From contig CAWCYG010000003.1 of the NCBI GenBank assembly GCA_963799815.1, positions 1 to 21,527 of the forward strand: 21,527 nt of DNA, in the 5' to 3' direction. A program made the translations under genes and the position numbers. Origin of the DNA: JBDTSW01 sp963799815. GTDB lineage: Bacteria; Actinomycetota; Thermoleophilia; Solirubrobacterales; 70-9. Positions 14,583-21,527 of this stretch are shown piece after piece (position 1 is the first letter of the stretch; each line of letters starts with the position of its first letter). The notes under the pieces were generated by a model. The model was not told the DNA's origin, made no database searches, and saw nothing but the letters and a program-made list of their open reading frames with translations.

Positions 14583-16162
14583 ACGCGCAGGAGCCACCCC
14601 TGCTCGAGTTGCGCGGGATCACCAAGGCGTTCCCGCGAGTACTGGCCAACGACAGCATCGACATCGACCTACGCGCGGGCGAGGCCCATGCGCTGCTCGG
14701 CGAGAACGGCGCCGGCAAGTCGACCCTCATCAGCATCCTCTCCGGGATGTACAGGCCCGACGCGGGAGAGATCCGCTTCGAGGGCAGGGAGGTCGAGATC
14801 GACTCGCCCCGTGGCGCGATCGAGCTCGGAATCGGCACCGTCTACCAGCACCTGACCCTGGTACCGACGCTCACCGTGCTCGAGAACCTCATGCTCGGCT
14901 CGCACGGTGGCCGCGGGCGGCTCGACGTCGCAGCGGCAAGGAAGCGATTCGAGGAGCTCTCGAAGCTCCTCGGCACCGGCTTCTCCGCCGACGCGCGCGC
15001 CGGCGGACTGGCGCTCGGGCAGCAGCAGCAGGTCGAGATCATGAAGGCCCTCTGGCGTCACGGGTCGCGGGCGCTGATCCTCGATGAGCCGACCTCGATG
15101 CTCACGCCGCAGGGCTACGAGGAGCTTCGGCGTGAGCTCGAGCACCTGACCGATGAGGGCCTGGCGGTCGTGCTGATCACCCACAAGCTTCACGAGGCGA
15201 TCGAGCTCGGGGACCGGGTTACGGTGCTCAGGGCCGGGCGCAAGGTTGGGTCGCTGGCGCCGTCCGACCTTCGCGGGCGCTCCGAGAAGGAGCTCTCCGA
15301 GCAGATCGTCGAGATGATGTTCGGCGAGCAGGCCTCGGATCTCGCCGACGCGATCGAGGTCGAGGCCCCGGCCGCCCGGCAGCGCCCACAGCGGGAGCAC
15401 GGCGAGGTCGCGCTCGAGCTGCGTGGCCTCGGCCTGGACGCTGACGACGAGGTGGTCGGCCTGTCGGATGTCGCCCTCGAGGTCCGGGCCGGAGAAATCG
15501 TCGGGGTGGCGGGCGTCGACGGCAACGGCCAGCGCGAGGTGGCCGAGGTGATCGCGGGCCAGCGCAGGCCACGCCGCGGCGAGGTGCTGTTGCTCAGCGA
15601 GGACGTGACCCGGCTCGGGGTGAGCGAGCGTGAGCGCCGCGGCCTGCGCTACGTCACCGACGACCGGTTGGGCGAGGGCACCGTGCCCGACCTGGACGTG
15701 GCGATGAACGCGGTCCTGAAGCGAATCGGCAAGCGCCCCTTCTGGCGCGCCGGGGCCGAGCGCCGCGAGCAGATCGACGCCTTCGGGGAGCAGCTGGTGG
15801 AGCGCTTCGACGTGCGCACCCCGAGCGTACGGAGTCGGGTGGCAACCCTCTCGGGCGGGAACGTCCAGAAGCTCGTGCTGGCCCGTGAGTTCGCCGACTC
15901 GCCGCGGGTCGTGGTCTTCAACAAGCCCACCCACGGGCTGGACGTCCGCACGGCGGAGTTCGTACGCGACCAGATCCGCCAAGCGGCGGCGGGCGGCCTG
16001 GCAGCGCTGGTGATCTCGACCGAGATCGACGAGTTGGTCGATCTGTGCGATCGGATCGTCGTGATGTCCCGCGGCGAGGTCACCGGCGAGGTCGAGAACG
16101 GACCCGGTGCGGAGGAGCGCGTCGGGGCGCTCATGGTTGCGCGCACCGGCGGTCCCGCATGA
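14579..16162 (+). CDS. Duplicated ABC transporter ATPase (BMP/sugar-nucleoside type)
   Basis: A 527-residue protein with two ABC domains, as in the Rbs/BMP importer class. Domain one has a good Walker A (GENGAGKST, 41-49), a Q-loop (VYQH, 88-91), an LALGQQQQ signature at 144-151, Walker B LILDEPTS at 166-173 and the switch histidine (THK, 201-203). Domain two starts near 278. It carries a degenerate Walker A without the lysine (GVDGNGQRE, 312-320), the signature LSGGN at 425-429 and NKPTHGLDV at 448-456. An inactive second site is normal for this class. The start is the ATG overlapping the upstream M20 stop; the frame stays open further upstream only as a shadow. The two permease genes follow directly, so this is the energy unit of the importer. 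Confidence 0.95.
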   Translation: MNAQEPPLLELRGITKAFPRVLANDSIDIDLRAGEAHALLGENGAGKSTLISILSGMYRPDAGEIRFEGREVEIDSPRGAIELGIGTVYQHLTLVPTLTVLENLMLGSHGGRGRLDVAAARKRFEELSKLLGTGFSADARAGGLALGQQQQVEIMKALWRHGSRALILDEPTSMLTPQGYEELRRELEHLTDEGLAVVLITHKLHEAIELGDRVTVLRAGRKVGSLAPSDLRGRSEKELSEQIVEMMFGEQASDLADAIEVEAPAARQRPQREHGEVALELRGLGLDADDEVVGLSDVALEVRAGEIVGVAGVDGNGQREVAEVIAGQRRPRRGEVLLLSEDVTRLGVSERERRGLRYVTDDRLGEGTVPDLDVAMNAVLKRIGKRPFWRAGAERREQIDAFGEQLVERFDVRTPSVRSRVATLSGGNVQKLVLAREFADSPRVVVFNKPTHGLDVRTAEFVRDQIRQAAAGGLAALVISTEIDELVDLCDRIVVMSRGEVTGEVENGPGAEERVGALMVARTGGPA

Positions 16163-17295
16163 TCGCGCGGGCCGCCAAGATTGCCGAGGCCACGTTGATG
16201 GCGCTGATACCGATCGTCCTCGCCCTGGTCGTCATGGGGATACTGCTGGTGGCACTCGGGCGCGATCCGTTCACCTTCTACGCGGATATGTTCCAGCGCG
16301 GCCTGCTCGACTGGCAGGGCTTTCAGGAGAGCATCATCCGCAGCGCTCCCCTGCTGCTTATCGCGGCCGGGCTGATCGTTGCCTTCCGCGCGAACCTCTG
16401 GAATCTCGGCGCGGACGGCCAGTTCCTGCTCGGCGCCGCGCTCACCGCAGGTTTCGCCCCATCGCTGCTCGAGTCGCTCGGGGTCTGGCCCATGCTCGTG
16501 GCGACGATGGCCATCGCCGCCGCGGTCGGTGGCGCATGGACGATCATCCCCGCGGTTCTGCGGGCCCGCTACGGGGTCAACGAGATCATCACCACACTGA
16601 TGACATCGTTCATCGGCATCGGGGTCGCGAACGTTCTCGTCAAGGGGCCGTTCAGAACCGAAGTCCTCGGAGTCGCCCGCACCGATGTCGTTCCCTTCGA
16701 CCAGCGCCTCCCGCTGCTCTTCGATACCCGGATACATCTCGGTTTCGTGATCGGCGTCGTCGCGATCCTCGCCGTCCACGTGCTGATGACGCGGACCTCC
16801 CTCGGGCTGCGGCTGCGAATCCTGGGCGCCAGCCCACGGGCGGCGCTGCACGCCGGGTTGAACCCACTGCGTCTGACCGTCCTCGCCTTCTTCGTCAGCG
16901 GCGCTCTGATTGGGATGTCGGGCGCAGTCGAGATCCTCGGCATCCAGGGCTCGTTTCGCGCCGACTTCAATCCCGCCTACGGCCTCCTGGTGATCCCGCT
17001 CGTGTTCCTCGCGCGGCTCAACGCGCTCGGCTCGCTCGTCCTGGTGATCCTCTTCTCCGCGATCCAGATCGGTGGGGAGTCCGCGGCGCGCGAGCAGGAG
17101 ATCACGAGCGATGTCCTGCTCGTGCTCGTGGCCCTCATCCTGCTCTTCATGGCGGTCGTCGAGTACGTCCGTGTCCGCCGCGGGATCGGAATGCATTTCG
17201 TTCCCCCCGAGATGGCCGAACGCGTCGGTCCGAGCGACGGTGACGGCGGCGACCCGCGTGCGGCGATCGGCGCGGGCGACATGGGGGCGAGATGA
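16159..17295 (+). CDS. ABC transporter permease (BMP/nucleoside type), first subunit
   Basis: A 378-residue integral membrane protein with about eight to ten hydrophobic segments, beginning at residues 12-33. The stretch FRANLWNLGADGQF (76-89) is the hallmark of the RbsC/YufP-like permease branch that works with BMP binding proteins. A polar C-terminal tail of roughly 30 residues is cytoplasmic. The ATG overlaps the ATPase stop (ATGA), and its stop lies 13 bases before the second permease. With the second permease it would form the heteromeric channel of the importer. Family and function as importer permease are clear; the solute is inferred only from the neighbouring B6 genes. Confidence 0.94.
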   Translation: MIARAAKIAEATLMALIPIVLALVVMGILLVALGRDPFTFYADMFQRGLLDWQGFQESIIRSAPLLLIAAGLIVAFRANLWNLGADGQFLLGAALTAGFAPSLLESLGVWPMLVATMAIAAAVGGAWTIIPAVLRARYGVNEIITTLMTSFIGIGVANVLVKGPFRTEVLGVARTDVVPFDQRLPLLFDTRIHLGFVIGVVAILAVHVLMTRTSLGLRLRILGASPRAALHAGLNPLRLTVLAFFVSGALIGMSGAVEILGIQGSFRADFNPAYGLLVIPLVFLARLNALGSLVLVILFSAIQIGGESAAREQEITSDVLLVLVALILLFMAVVEYVRVRRGIGMHFVPPEMAERVGPSDGDGGDPRAAIGAGDMGAR

Positions 17296-17308
17296 GAGGG
17301 AGCTTCGC

Positions 17309-18244
17309 GTGAGCGACCTGCTGAGCCAGGACTTCCTGACCGCGCTCTTGGCCGGCGGCCTGGTCGCCGCGGTGCCGCTGTTGTTTGCCAGCCTCGGCGA
17401 GCTCGTCTCCGAGCAGGCCGGCGTGCTCAATGTCGGCCTCGAGGGCTACATGCTCTTCGGCGCCTTCCTCGCCTTTGTGGTCGCCTACAACACCGGCTCG
17501 GAGTGGCTGGGCATGCTTGCCGGGGCGGGCGCGGGAGCGGCCGGCGCGCTGATCATGGTGGTCCTCTGCGTGCGAATGAAGCTCGACCAGATCGTGATCG
17601 GCATCGCGATCATCCTGCTCGCCCAGGGGGCGACGAGCCTTATCCACGATGCGGCGTACGCCGAGTCGCGCCCAAGTCTCGAGGCGCCCTCCGAGCTGGC
17701 CATCCCGGGGCTCAAGGAGATCCCCATCCTCGGCGACAGCCTCTTCAGCCAGAACGCGATCGTCTACTTCGGGATCGTGCTGGCCTTCGTGGTGGGCTGG
17801 GCGCTGCGGCGAACCTCGGCCGGGCTCAGCATCAGGGCCGCGGGCGAGCGCCCCGAGGCGCTCGACGCGGCGGGCGTCAGCGTCACCGCCGCGCGCGGCT
17901 GGGCGACGCTCTGGGCGGGCGCGCTCGCCGGCCTGGGCGGCGCCTACCTGGCGATCGTCAGCGCCGGCACCTTCACGCCCTTCATCACTCAGGGCTCGGG
18001 CTTCATAGCGATCGTGATCGCGATGCTCTCGCGCGGCAAGGCGCCCTGGACGATCGTCGGCTCGGTGCTCTTCGGGCTGTCCCTTTCGATCGCCACCGCG
18101 CTGCAGCTGATCGGAGTCAATATCCAGACCGACTACGTGCAGATGCTGCCATTCATCGCCGTGATCGTTGTCCTGTTGCTGTTTGCCCGCCGCTATTACC
18201 TCCCCTCGGCGCTGGCCCTGCCGTACGTGAGAGGCGAGAAGTAG
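17309..18244 (+). CDS. ABC transporter permease (BMP/nucleoside type), second subunit
   Basis: A 311-residue membrane protein with many hydrophobic segments and the diagnostic SEQAGVLNVGLEG at 34-46, typical of the YufQ-like partner permease of BMP importers. The start chosen is GTG with AGAGGGAG seven bases upstream; it trims a spurious Arg-rich extension encoded by the open frame before it. It completes a binding protein, ATPase, permease, permease set in canonical order. Only 28 bases separate it from the pyridoxamine transaminase-like gene, so transport and the first catabolic step are probably made from one transcript. Confidence 0.94.
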   Translation: MSDLLSQDFLTALLAGGLVAAVPLLFASLGELVSEQAGVLNVGLEGYMLFGAFLAFVVAYNTGSEWLGMLAGAGAGAAGALIMVVLCVRMKLDQIVIGIAIILLAQGATSLIHDAAYAESRPSLEAPSELAIPGLKEIPILGDSLFSQNAIVYFGIVLAFVVGWALRRTSAGLSIRAAGERPEALDAAGVSVTAARGWATLWAGALAGLGGAYLAIVSAGTFTPFITQGSGFIAIVIAMLSRGKAPWTIVGSVLFGLSLSIATALQLIGVNIQTDYVQMLPFIAVIVVLLLFARRYYLPSALALPYVRGEK

Positions 18245-18272
18245 ATGGAGCATTTCGAACGGAGGAGAGACC

Positions 18273-19457
18273 ATGCATGAGCCCGACTTCACTCTCAGCG
18301 CCGGACCGACGATGTCCTCGCTGCGCGTACAACAGGCCCAGGGCCGGCCGATGATCTTCGACTACGACCCGGTCTTCCTGGAGCGCTTCCGCGAGACCGA
18401 GCGGATGGTCGGCGAGCTGTTTCTCACCGAGAAAGACGTGGTCCTGATGCAGGGTGAGGCGGTGCTCGGCATCGAGGCCGCTGCGCGCGGCGTTGTGCGC
18501 CCGGGGTTGAAGTGCCTCAACCTCGTCTCCGGGGTGTACGCCAAGTGGTTCGGCGACTGGCTGCGCTCGTACCAGGCCGAGGTGGTCGAGCTGGAGGTGC
18601 CCTACGACGAGGCACTCGACCCCGCCGCGGTGGGCGAGGAGCTCGAGCGACACGGCGACATCGAGCTCGTCGCGCTCGTGCATTCGGAGACCCCGTCGGG
18701 AATCGAGAACCCACTCGCCGAGATCGCTCCACTGGCCAAGCGCGCGGGGGCGCTGGTCTTCGCCGACGTCGTCTCCGCGGTCGGCGGCACCAACGTCCGC
18801 ACCGACGACTGGGGCGTCGACATCTCTGTCGCCGGGCCGCAGAAGTGCCTTGCCGGTCCACCCGGGATGTCCCTGGTGGTGGTCAGCGATGAGGCTTGGG
18901 CGGCCATCGAGGCCAACCCCAACGCCCCGCGGGGCTCCTTCCTGTCGCTGCTCGATTGGCGCGAGACCTGGATCGAGGGGGGACGGGTGAAGTACCCATA
19001 CACGCCATCGGTCTCCGACGTGAACGGCGTCCACGCCGCCGTCGGGGAGTGCCTCGAGGAAGGCCTCGACACGGTGATCGCGCGCCACGCGGCCGCGGCC
19101 CGGGCCTGCCGCGAGGGGGTCAAGGCCATGGGCCTCGAGCTCTGGGCGCGCAGCGAGAGCTACGCCGCCAACTGCGTCACCGCAATCCGCTGCCCGGAAG
19201 GTGTGGAGGTGAAGTCCACCCTTTCGCACATCCGCGAGCGCTATGGCGTGATGCTCTCCGGCGGCTATGGCGAGCTCGCCGAACGGCTGTTTCGGATAGG
19301 GCACATGGGCCCGGCCGCCCGCTCGCTGTACCCGCACGTCGCGGTATCTGCGCTCGGCCGCGGATTGCTCGACCTCGGGGTCGACGTCGATGTCGGCGCC
19401 GGCGCCGACGCGACCCTGCAGGTGCTGTCGGACAGTCGGGAGACGGTGGCCGCTTGA
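18273..19457 (+). CDS. Fold-type I aminotransferase, probable pyridoxamine-pyruvate transaminase
   Basis: A 394-residue aminotransferase of the alanine-glyoxylate type, with Lys191 in GPQKCLAGPPG as the expected imine-forming lysine. From memory it shares distinctive stretches with the Mesorhizobium pyridoxamine-pyruvate transaminase (about 393 residues). These include FDYDPxF (29-35), GExVLGxEAA (61-70), LExEVPYxEA-like 106-114, NPxAPR (215-220), PxTPSVSxxNG (242-252) and RIGHMGPxA (341-349). That enzyme moves the amino group of free pyridoxamine to pyruvate, giving pyridoxal and alanine, without using PLP as a bound cofactor. One of two arginines I recall as holding pyruvate's carboxylate appears as Tyr332, while Arg341 is kept. 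The ATG has a strong GGAGGAGA upstream. The stop overlaps the next TTG start. Serine-glyoxylate transaminase is the main alternative and fits the context poorly. Confidence 0.85.
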   Translation: MHEPDFTLSAGPTMSSLRVQQAQGRPMIFDYDPVFLERFRETERMVGELFLTEKDVVLMQGEAVLGIEAAARGVVRPGLKCLNLVSGVYAKWFGDWLRSYQAEVVELEVPYDEALDPAAVGEELERHGDIELVALVHSETPSGIENPLAEIAPLAKRAGALVFADVVSAVGGTNVRTDDWGVDISVAGPQKCLAGPPGMSLVVVSDEAWAAIEANPNAPRGSFLSLLDWRETWIEGGRVKYPYTPSVSDVNGVHAAVGECLEEGLDTVIARHAAAARACREGVKAMGLELWARSESYAANCVTAIRCPEGVEVKSTLSHIRERYGVMLSGGYGELAERLFRIGHMGPAARSLYPHVAVSALGRGLLDLGVDVDVGAGADATLQVLSDSRETVAA

Positions 19458-20344
19458 CGCTGCTGCCGCCATTCGAGCGTCACAGGCCGGAGACGCTGGA
19501 GGAGGCAACCGAGTTGCTCGAACGCCACGGCGGAGACGCGGTGGCCTACGTGGGCGGGACCGAGCTCTTCCTGCTGTTCAAGTTCGGCTTTGCCGACCAG
19601 CAGCACGTGATCGACCTGAAGGCGATCGATGAGCTGCGCGGGATCGAGCGGCGCAACGGCGAGCTGCGGATAGGGGCCGCGGAGACCCACCGTTCGATCG
19701 AGCGCCACGCCACGGTGCGAGGCGAGTGGCCGGCGCTGGCGGCGATGGAGCGCGGGGTCGGCAACCTGCGCGTGCGGACGATGGGCTCGATCGGGGGCAA
19801 CCTCTGTTTTGCCGACCCGCACTCCGATCCGGCCACGTTCCTGCTCGCGATGGACGCCGCCCTCGAGGCGCGCCGCGGCGGAGGCCGGCCCCGGCAGATC
19901 CCGCTCGCCGAGCTCGCCAGCGGCCCATACGTGAACACGCTCGAGTCCGGTGAGCTGCTGACCACGGTGGTGGTGCCGCAGCTGGAGCCCGGGGCGGCGA
20001 TCGTCCACCGGAAGTTCATCCTCCGCGAGCGACCGGCGGTCACGGTGGCCTGCCACCTGCGACTCGACGGCGACCGGCTGGGCGACGTGCGGCTGGCGGT
20101 CGGCTCGGCGGGCCTCGTGGTGGCGCGCGCGCTCACGGCGGAGGAGACACTGGAGGGCGCCACCACCGCCGAGCTGCCGCACGCGCTCGAAAGGGCCGGC
20201 GGGCTCGTCGCGGATGCGGCCCAGCCGGTCAAGGACTCCAACGGCTCGGTCGAGTACAAGCGCCACCTGGTGGCCGTGCTCACCCGGCGGGCCGTACTCG
20301 CGGCGGTGGACGAGTTGAGAGGTGAAGAACACGAGCTCGGCTGA
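19454..20344 (+). CDS. FAD-binding (medium) subunit of the xanthine dehydrogenase-family hydroxylase
   Basis: A 296-residue subunit carrying FAD. Motifs are AYVGGTELF at 31-39 and TMGSIGGNLCFADPHSD at 109-125, both contacting FAD in CoxM/NdhF-like subunits, plus the usual C-terminal domain. It would pass electrons from the [2Fe-2S] subunit to an acceptor. The start is TTG overlapping the transaminase stop (TTGA); upstream in the same frame is shadow sequence. The matching large and small subunits are in the opposite operon at 4610-7380, and no second set is seen. I infer that these three form one enzyme. The next gene begins inside its last codons. Confidence 0.92.
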   Translation: MTLLPPFERHRPETLEEATELLERHGGDAVAYVGGTELFLLFKFGFADQQHVIDLKAIDELRGIERRNGELRIGAAETHRSIERHATVRGEWPALAAMERGVGNLRVRTMGSIGGNLCFADPHSDPATFLLAMDAALEARRGGGRPRQIPLAELASGPYVNTLESGELLTTVVVPQLEPGAAIVHRKFILRERPAVTVACHLRLDGDRLGDVRLAVGSAGLVVARALTAEETLEGATTAELPHALERAGGLVADAAQPVKDSNGSVEYKRHLVAVLTRRAVLAAVDELRGEEHELG

Positions 20345-21479
20345 GCTCGCGCCGCTCTTCCTGGCGGGGGCCAGGGCCCGGCGTGAGGAGTTGCTCGACT
20401 CATTGCGTGAGATCAGCCGCCTCGACGCGCCCAGCGGGGACGCCGCTGCGCTCGCGCCGGTGGCCGAGCTGCTCGAAACCTGGCTTCGCCGTTGCGGAGG
20501 CCGCGTAAGCCGCAAAGCCAGCCCCGCCGGTCCCCAGCTCGAGGCTGAGTTCGGGCCTCCGGCGAATCCCGGCAGCGGAGTGCTGGTCCTCTGTCACTAC
20601 GACACCGTGTGGCCGGCGGGCACGGTGGCGCAGCGCCCGTTGGCAATCGAGGGCGACGCGGCCCGCGGCCCTGGAGTGTTCGACATGCGCGGCGGCATCG
20701 TCGCGCTACTCGGCGCGTTCGAGTTGCTCTCCGAGCACGGCGCGCTGCGCAGGGCGGTCCGGGTGGTGCTCACCCCCGACGAGGAGACCGGCAGTCGCGC
20801 CTCACGAGAGCTGATCACCAGGCGCGCCCGCGAAGCCGCGATCACCCTTGTGCCCGAGCCGGCGGCTCCCGGCGGAGCCCTGAAGACCGCGCGCAAGGGC
20901 TGGATCGCCTACGAGCTGGAGATCCGTGGCCGCGCGGCCCACGCCGGGCTGGACCCCGAGTCGGGAGTGAGTGCAATCGACGAGCTCGTCGACCGGCTGG
21001 CCGACGTGCGCCGCCTCGCCGATCCGGCCACCGGAACCACGATCAACTGCGGCGTGATCCGGGGCGGCAGCGCCGGGAACGTCGTTGCCGAGCACGCCGA
21101 CGCCGAACTCGACGTTCGTGTGGCCGATGCGTCTGAGGAGGCGCGCGTGCGAGCGGCGTTTGACGCGCTTCGGGCGCACCGGCCCGGGGCCGAGCTCGCC
21201 GTCCGCGAGATCCACTCGCGTCCGCCGCTGGAGCGCACCGCCGCGATCGCCGAGGCCGCCGCGCGCGCCGCAGAGCTCGGCGCCCTGCTCGGCATCGAGC
21301 TCGCCGAGCGCAGCGCCGGCGGCGTGAGCGACGGCAACCTCGCCGCCGCCGAGGGGGTGCCGGTCCTGGACGGTCTCGGTCCGGAGGGCGGAGGGGCGCA
21401 TGCGGTAGATGAGCACCTCAGCCTGACCTCGCTGGTTGAGCGGACCGCGCTGATGGCGCTGCTGATGTCGGAGCTCTGA
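20322..21479 (+). CDS. M20-family metallopeptidase (carboxypeptidase G2-like)
   Basis: A 385-residue M20A-type hydrolase with its ligand set visible. His92 and Asp94 lie in CHYDTVWP, bridging Asp121 in FDMRGG, catalytic Glu154 and metal Glu155 in PDEETGS, Glu179 in VPEP, His207 in RAAHAG (dimerisation domain), and His360 near the C-terminus. It resembles glutamate carboxypeptidases that release an amino acid from an N-acyl group. The GTG start overlaps the end of the FAD subunit gene by 23 bases, and GAGAGG lies just before it. No better start is seen before residue 23. It is the last complete gene of the rightward operon. A role in cleaving amide or N-acyl products of ring opening, or conjugated B6 vitamers, is possible; the substrate is unknown. 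Confidence 0.9.
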   Translation: MKNTSSAELAPLFLAGARARREELLDSLREISRLDAPSGDAAALAPVAELLETWLRRCGGRVSRKASPAGPQLEAEFGPPANPGSGVLVLCHYDTVWPAGTVAQRPLAIEGDAARGPGVFDMRGGIVALLGAFELLSEHGALRRAVRVVLTPDEETGSRASRELITRRAREAAITLVPEPAAPGGALKTARKGWIAYELEIRGRAAHAGLDPESGVSAIDELVDRLADVRRLADPATGTTINCGVIRGGSAGNVVAEHADAELDVRVADASEEARVRAAFDALRAHRPGAELAVREIHSRPPLERTAAIAEAAARAAELGALLGIELAERSAGGVSDGNLAAAEGVPVLDGLGPEGGGAHAVDEHLSLTSLVERTALMALLMSEL

Positions 21480-21527
21480 CCGTGAAGGCGTAGCTCAGGC
21501 GGCGCGGCGCGACTCAGAAATCGCCGC

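Noticed and set aside
18245..18280. Eleven-codon ORF overlapping the start of the transaminase gene
   Set aside because: It lacks its own ribosome site, and the strong GGAGGAGA serves the transaminase ATG.
21487..21527. tRNA-like GGCGTAGCTCAGGCGG sequence, and GCGGCG/CGCCGC arms as a terminator, at the window end
   Set aside because: No matching D-stem arm (GAGC) and no anticodon loop can be built before the window ends. The hairpin arms are only 6 bp with a long loop and no U-tract.

Overview
The window is GC-rich with dense, tightly overlapping genes, frequent GTG/TTG starts and little intergenic DNA. It looks like a chromosomal segment of an actinobacterium. Thermoleophilia (Solirubrobacterales-like) is my best guess, but that rests only on composition and gene style. 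I see no rRNA, tRNA, CRISPR, insertion sequence or prophage.

Layout: two divergent operons leave a 195-bp control region (11298-11492). The leftward operon (11297 down to 41) runs: FadR-type GntR regulator, LLM-class flavin monooxygenase, M29/NicX-like metalloenzyme, cupin, class II aldolase-fold decarboxylase, [2Fe-2S] and molybdopterin subunits of a xanthine-dehydrogenase-family hydroxylase, 3-hydroxyacyl-CoA-dehydrogenase-fold enzyme, MBL-fold lactonase, SDR, VOC protein, zinc alcohol dehydrogenase, and a membrane-anchored unknown. The rightward operon (11386 to 21479) runs: a 36-codon possibly leaderless ORF, amidohydrolase, BMP-family binding lipoprotein (carrying a 1-base frameshift), AbgB-like M20 hydrolase, duplicated ABC ATPase, two permeases, pyridoxamine-pyruvate-transaminase-like enzyme, the FAD subunit of the Mo hydroxylase, and a carboxypeptidase-G2-like M20 hydrolase.

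Interpretation: five proteins fit enzymes of the vitamin B6 degradation pathway I of Mesorhizobium loti. They are pyridoxamine-pyruvate transaminase, pyridoxal 4-dehydrogenase (SDR), 4-pyridoxolactonase (MBL), 5-formyl-3-hydroxy-2-methylpyridine-4-carboxylate 5-dehydrogenase (HAD fold) and, less surely, 3-hydroxy-2-methylpyridine-4,5-dicarboxylate 4-decarboxylase (class II aldolase fold). The zinc alcohol dehydrogenase could oxidise the 5-hydroxymethyl group in place of 4-pyridoxate dehydrogenase. The locus is therefore best read as a vitamin B6 catabolic island with its own ABC importer and regulator.

The novel part is the lower pathway. The known ring-opening flavoenzyme (MHPC oxygenase) and the AAMS hydrolase are absent. 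In their place are a three-subunit Mo hydroxylase, a homologue of the NicX-type 2,5-dihydroxypyridine dioxygenases, an LLM flavin monooxygenase and three hydrolases. I propose hydroxylation of 3-hydroxy-2-methylpyridine-5-carboxylate para to its hydroxyl, then NicX-like ring cleavage and amide hydrolysis. This route is inference and would be a previously undescribed branch of B6 catabolism. The Mo-hydroxylase subunits are split between the two operons, which ties both arms to one function.
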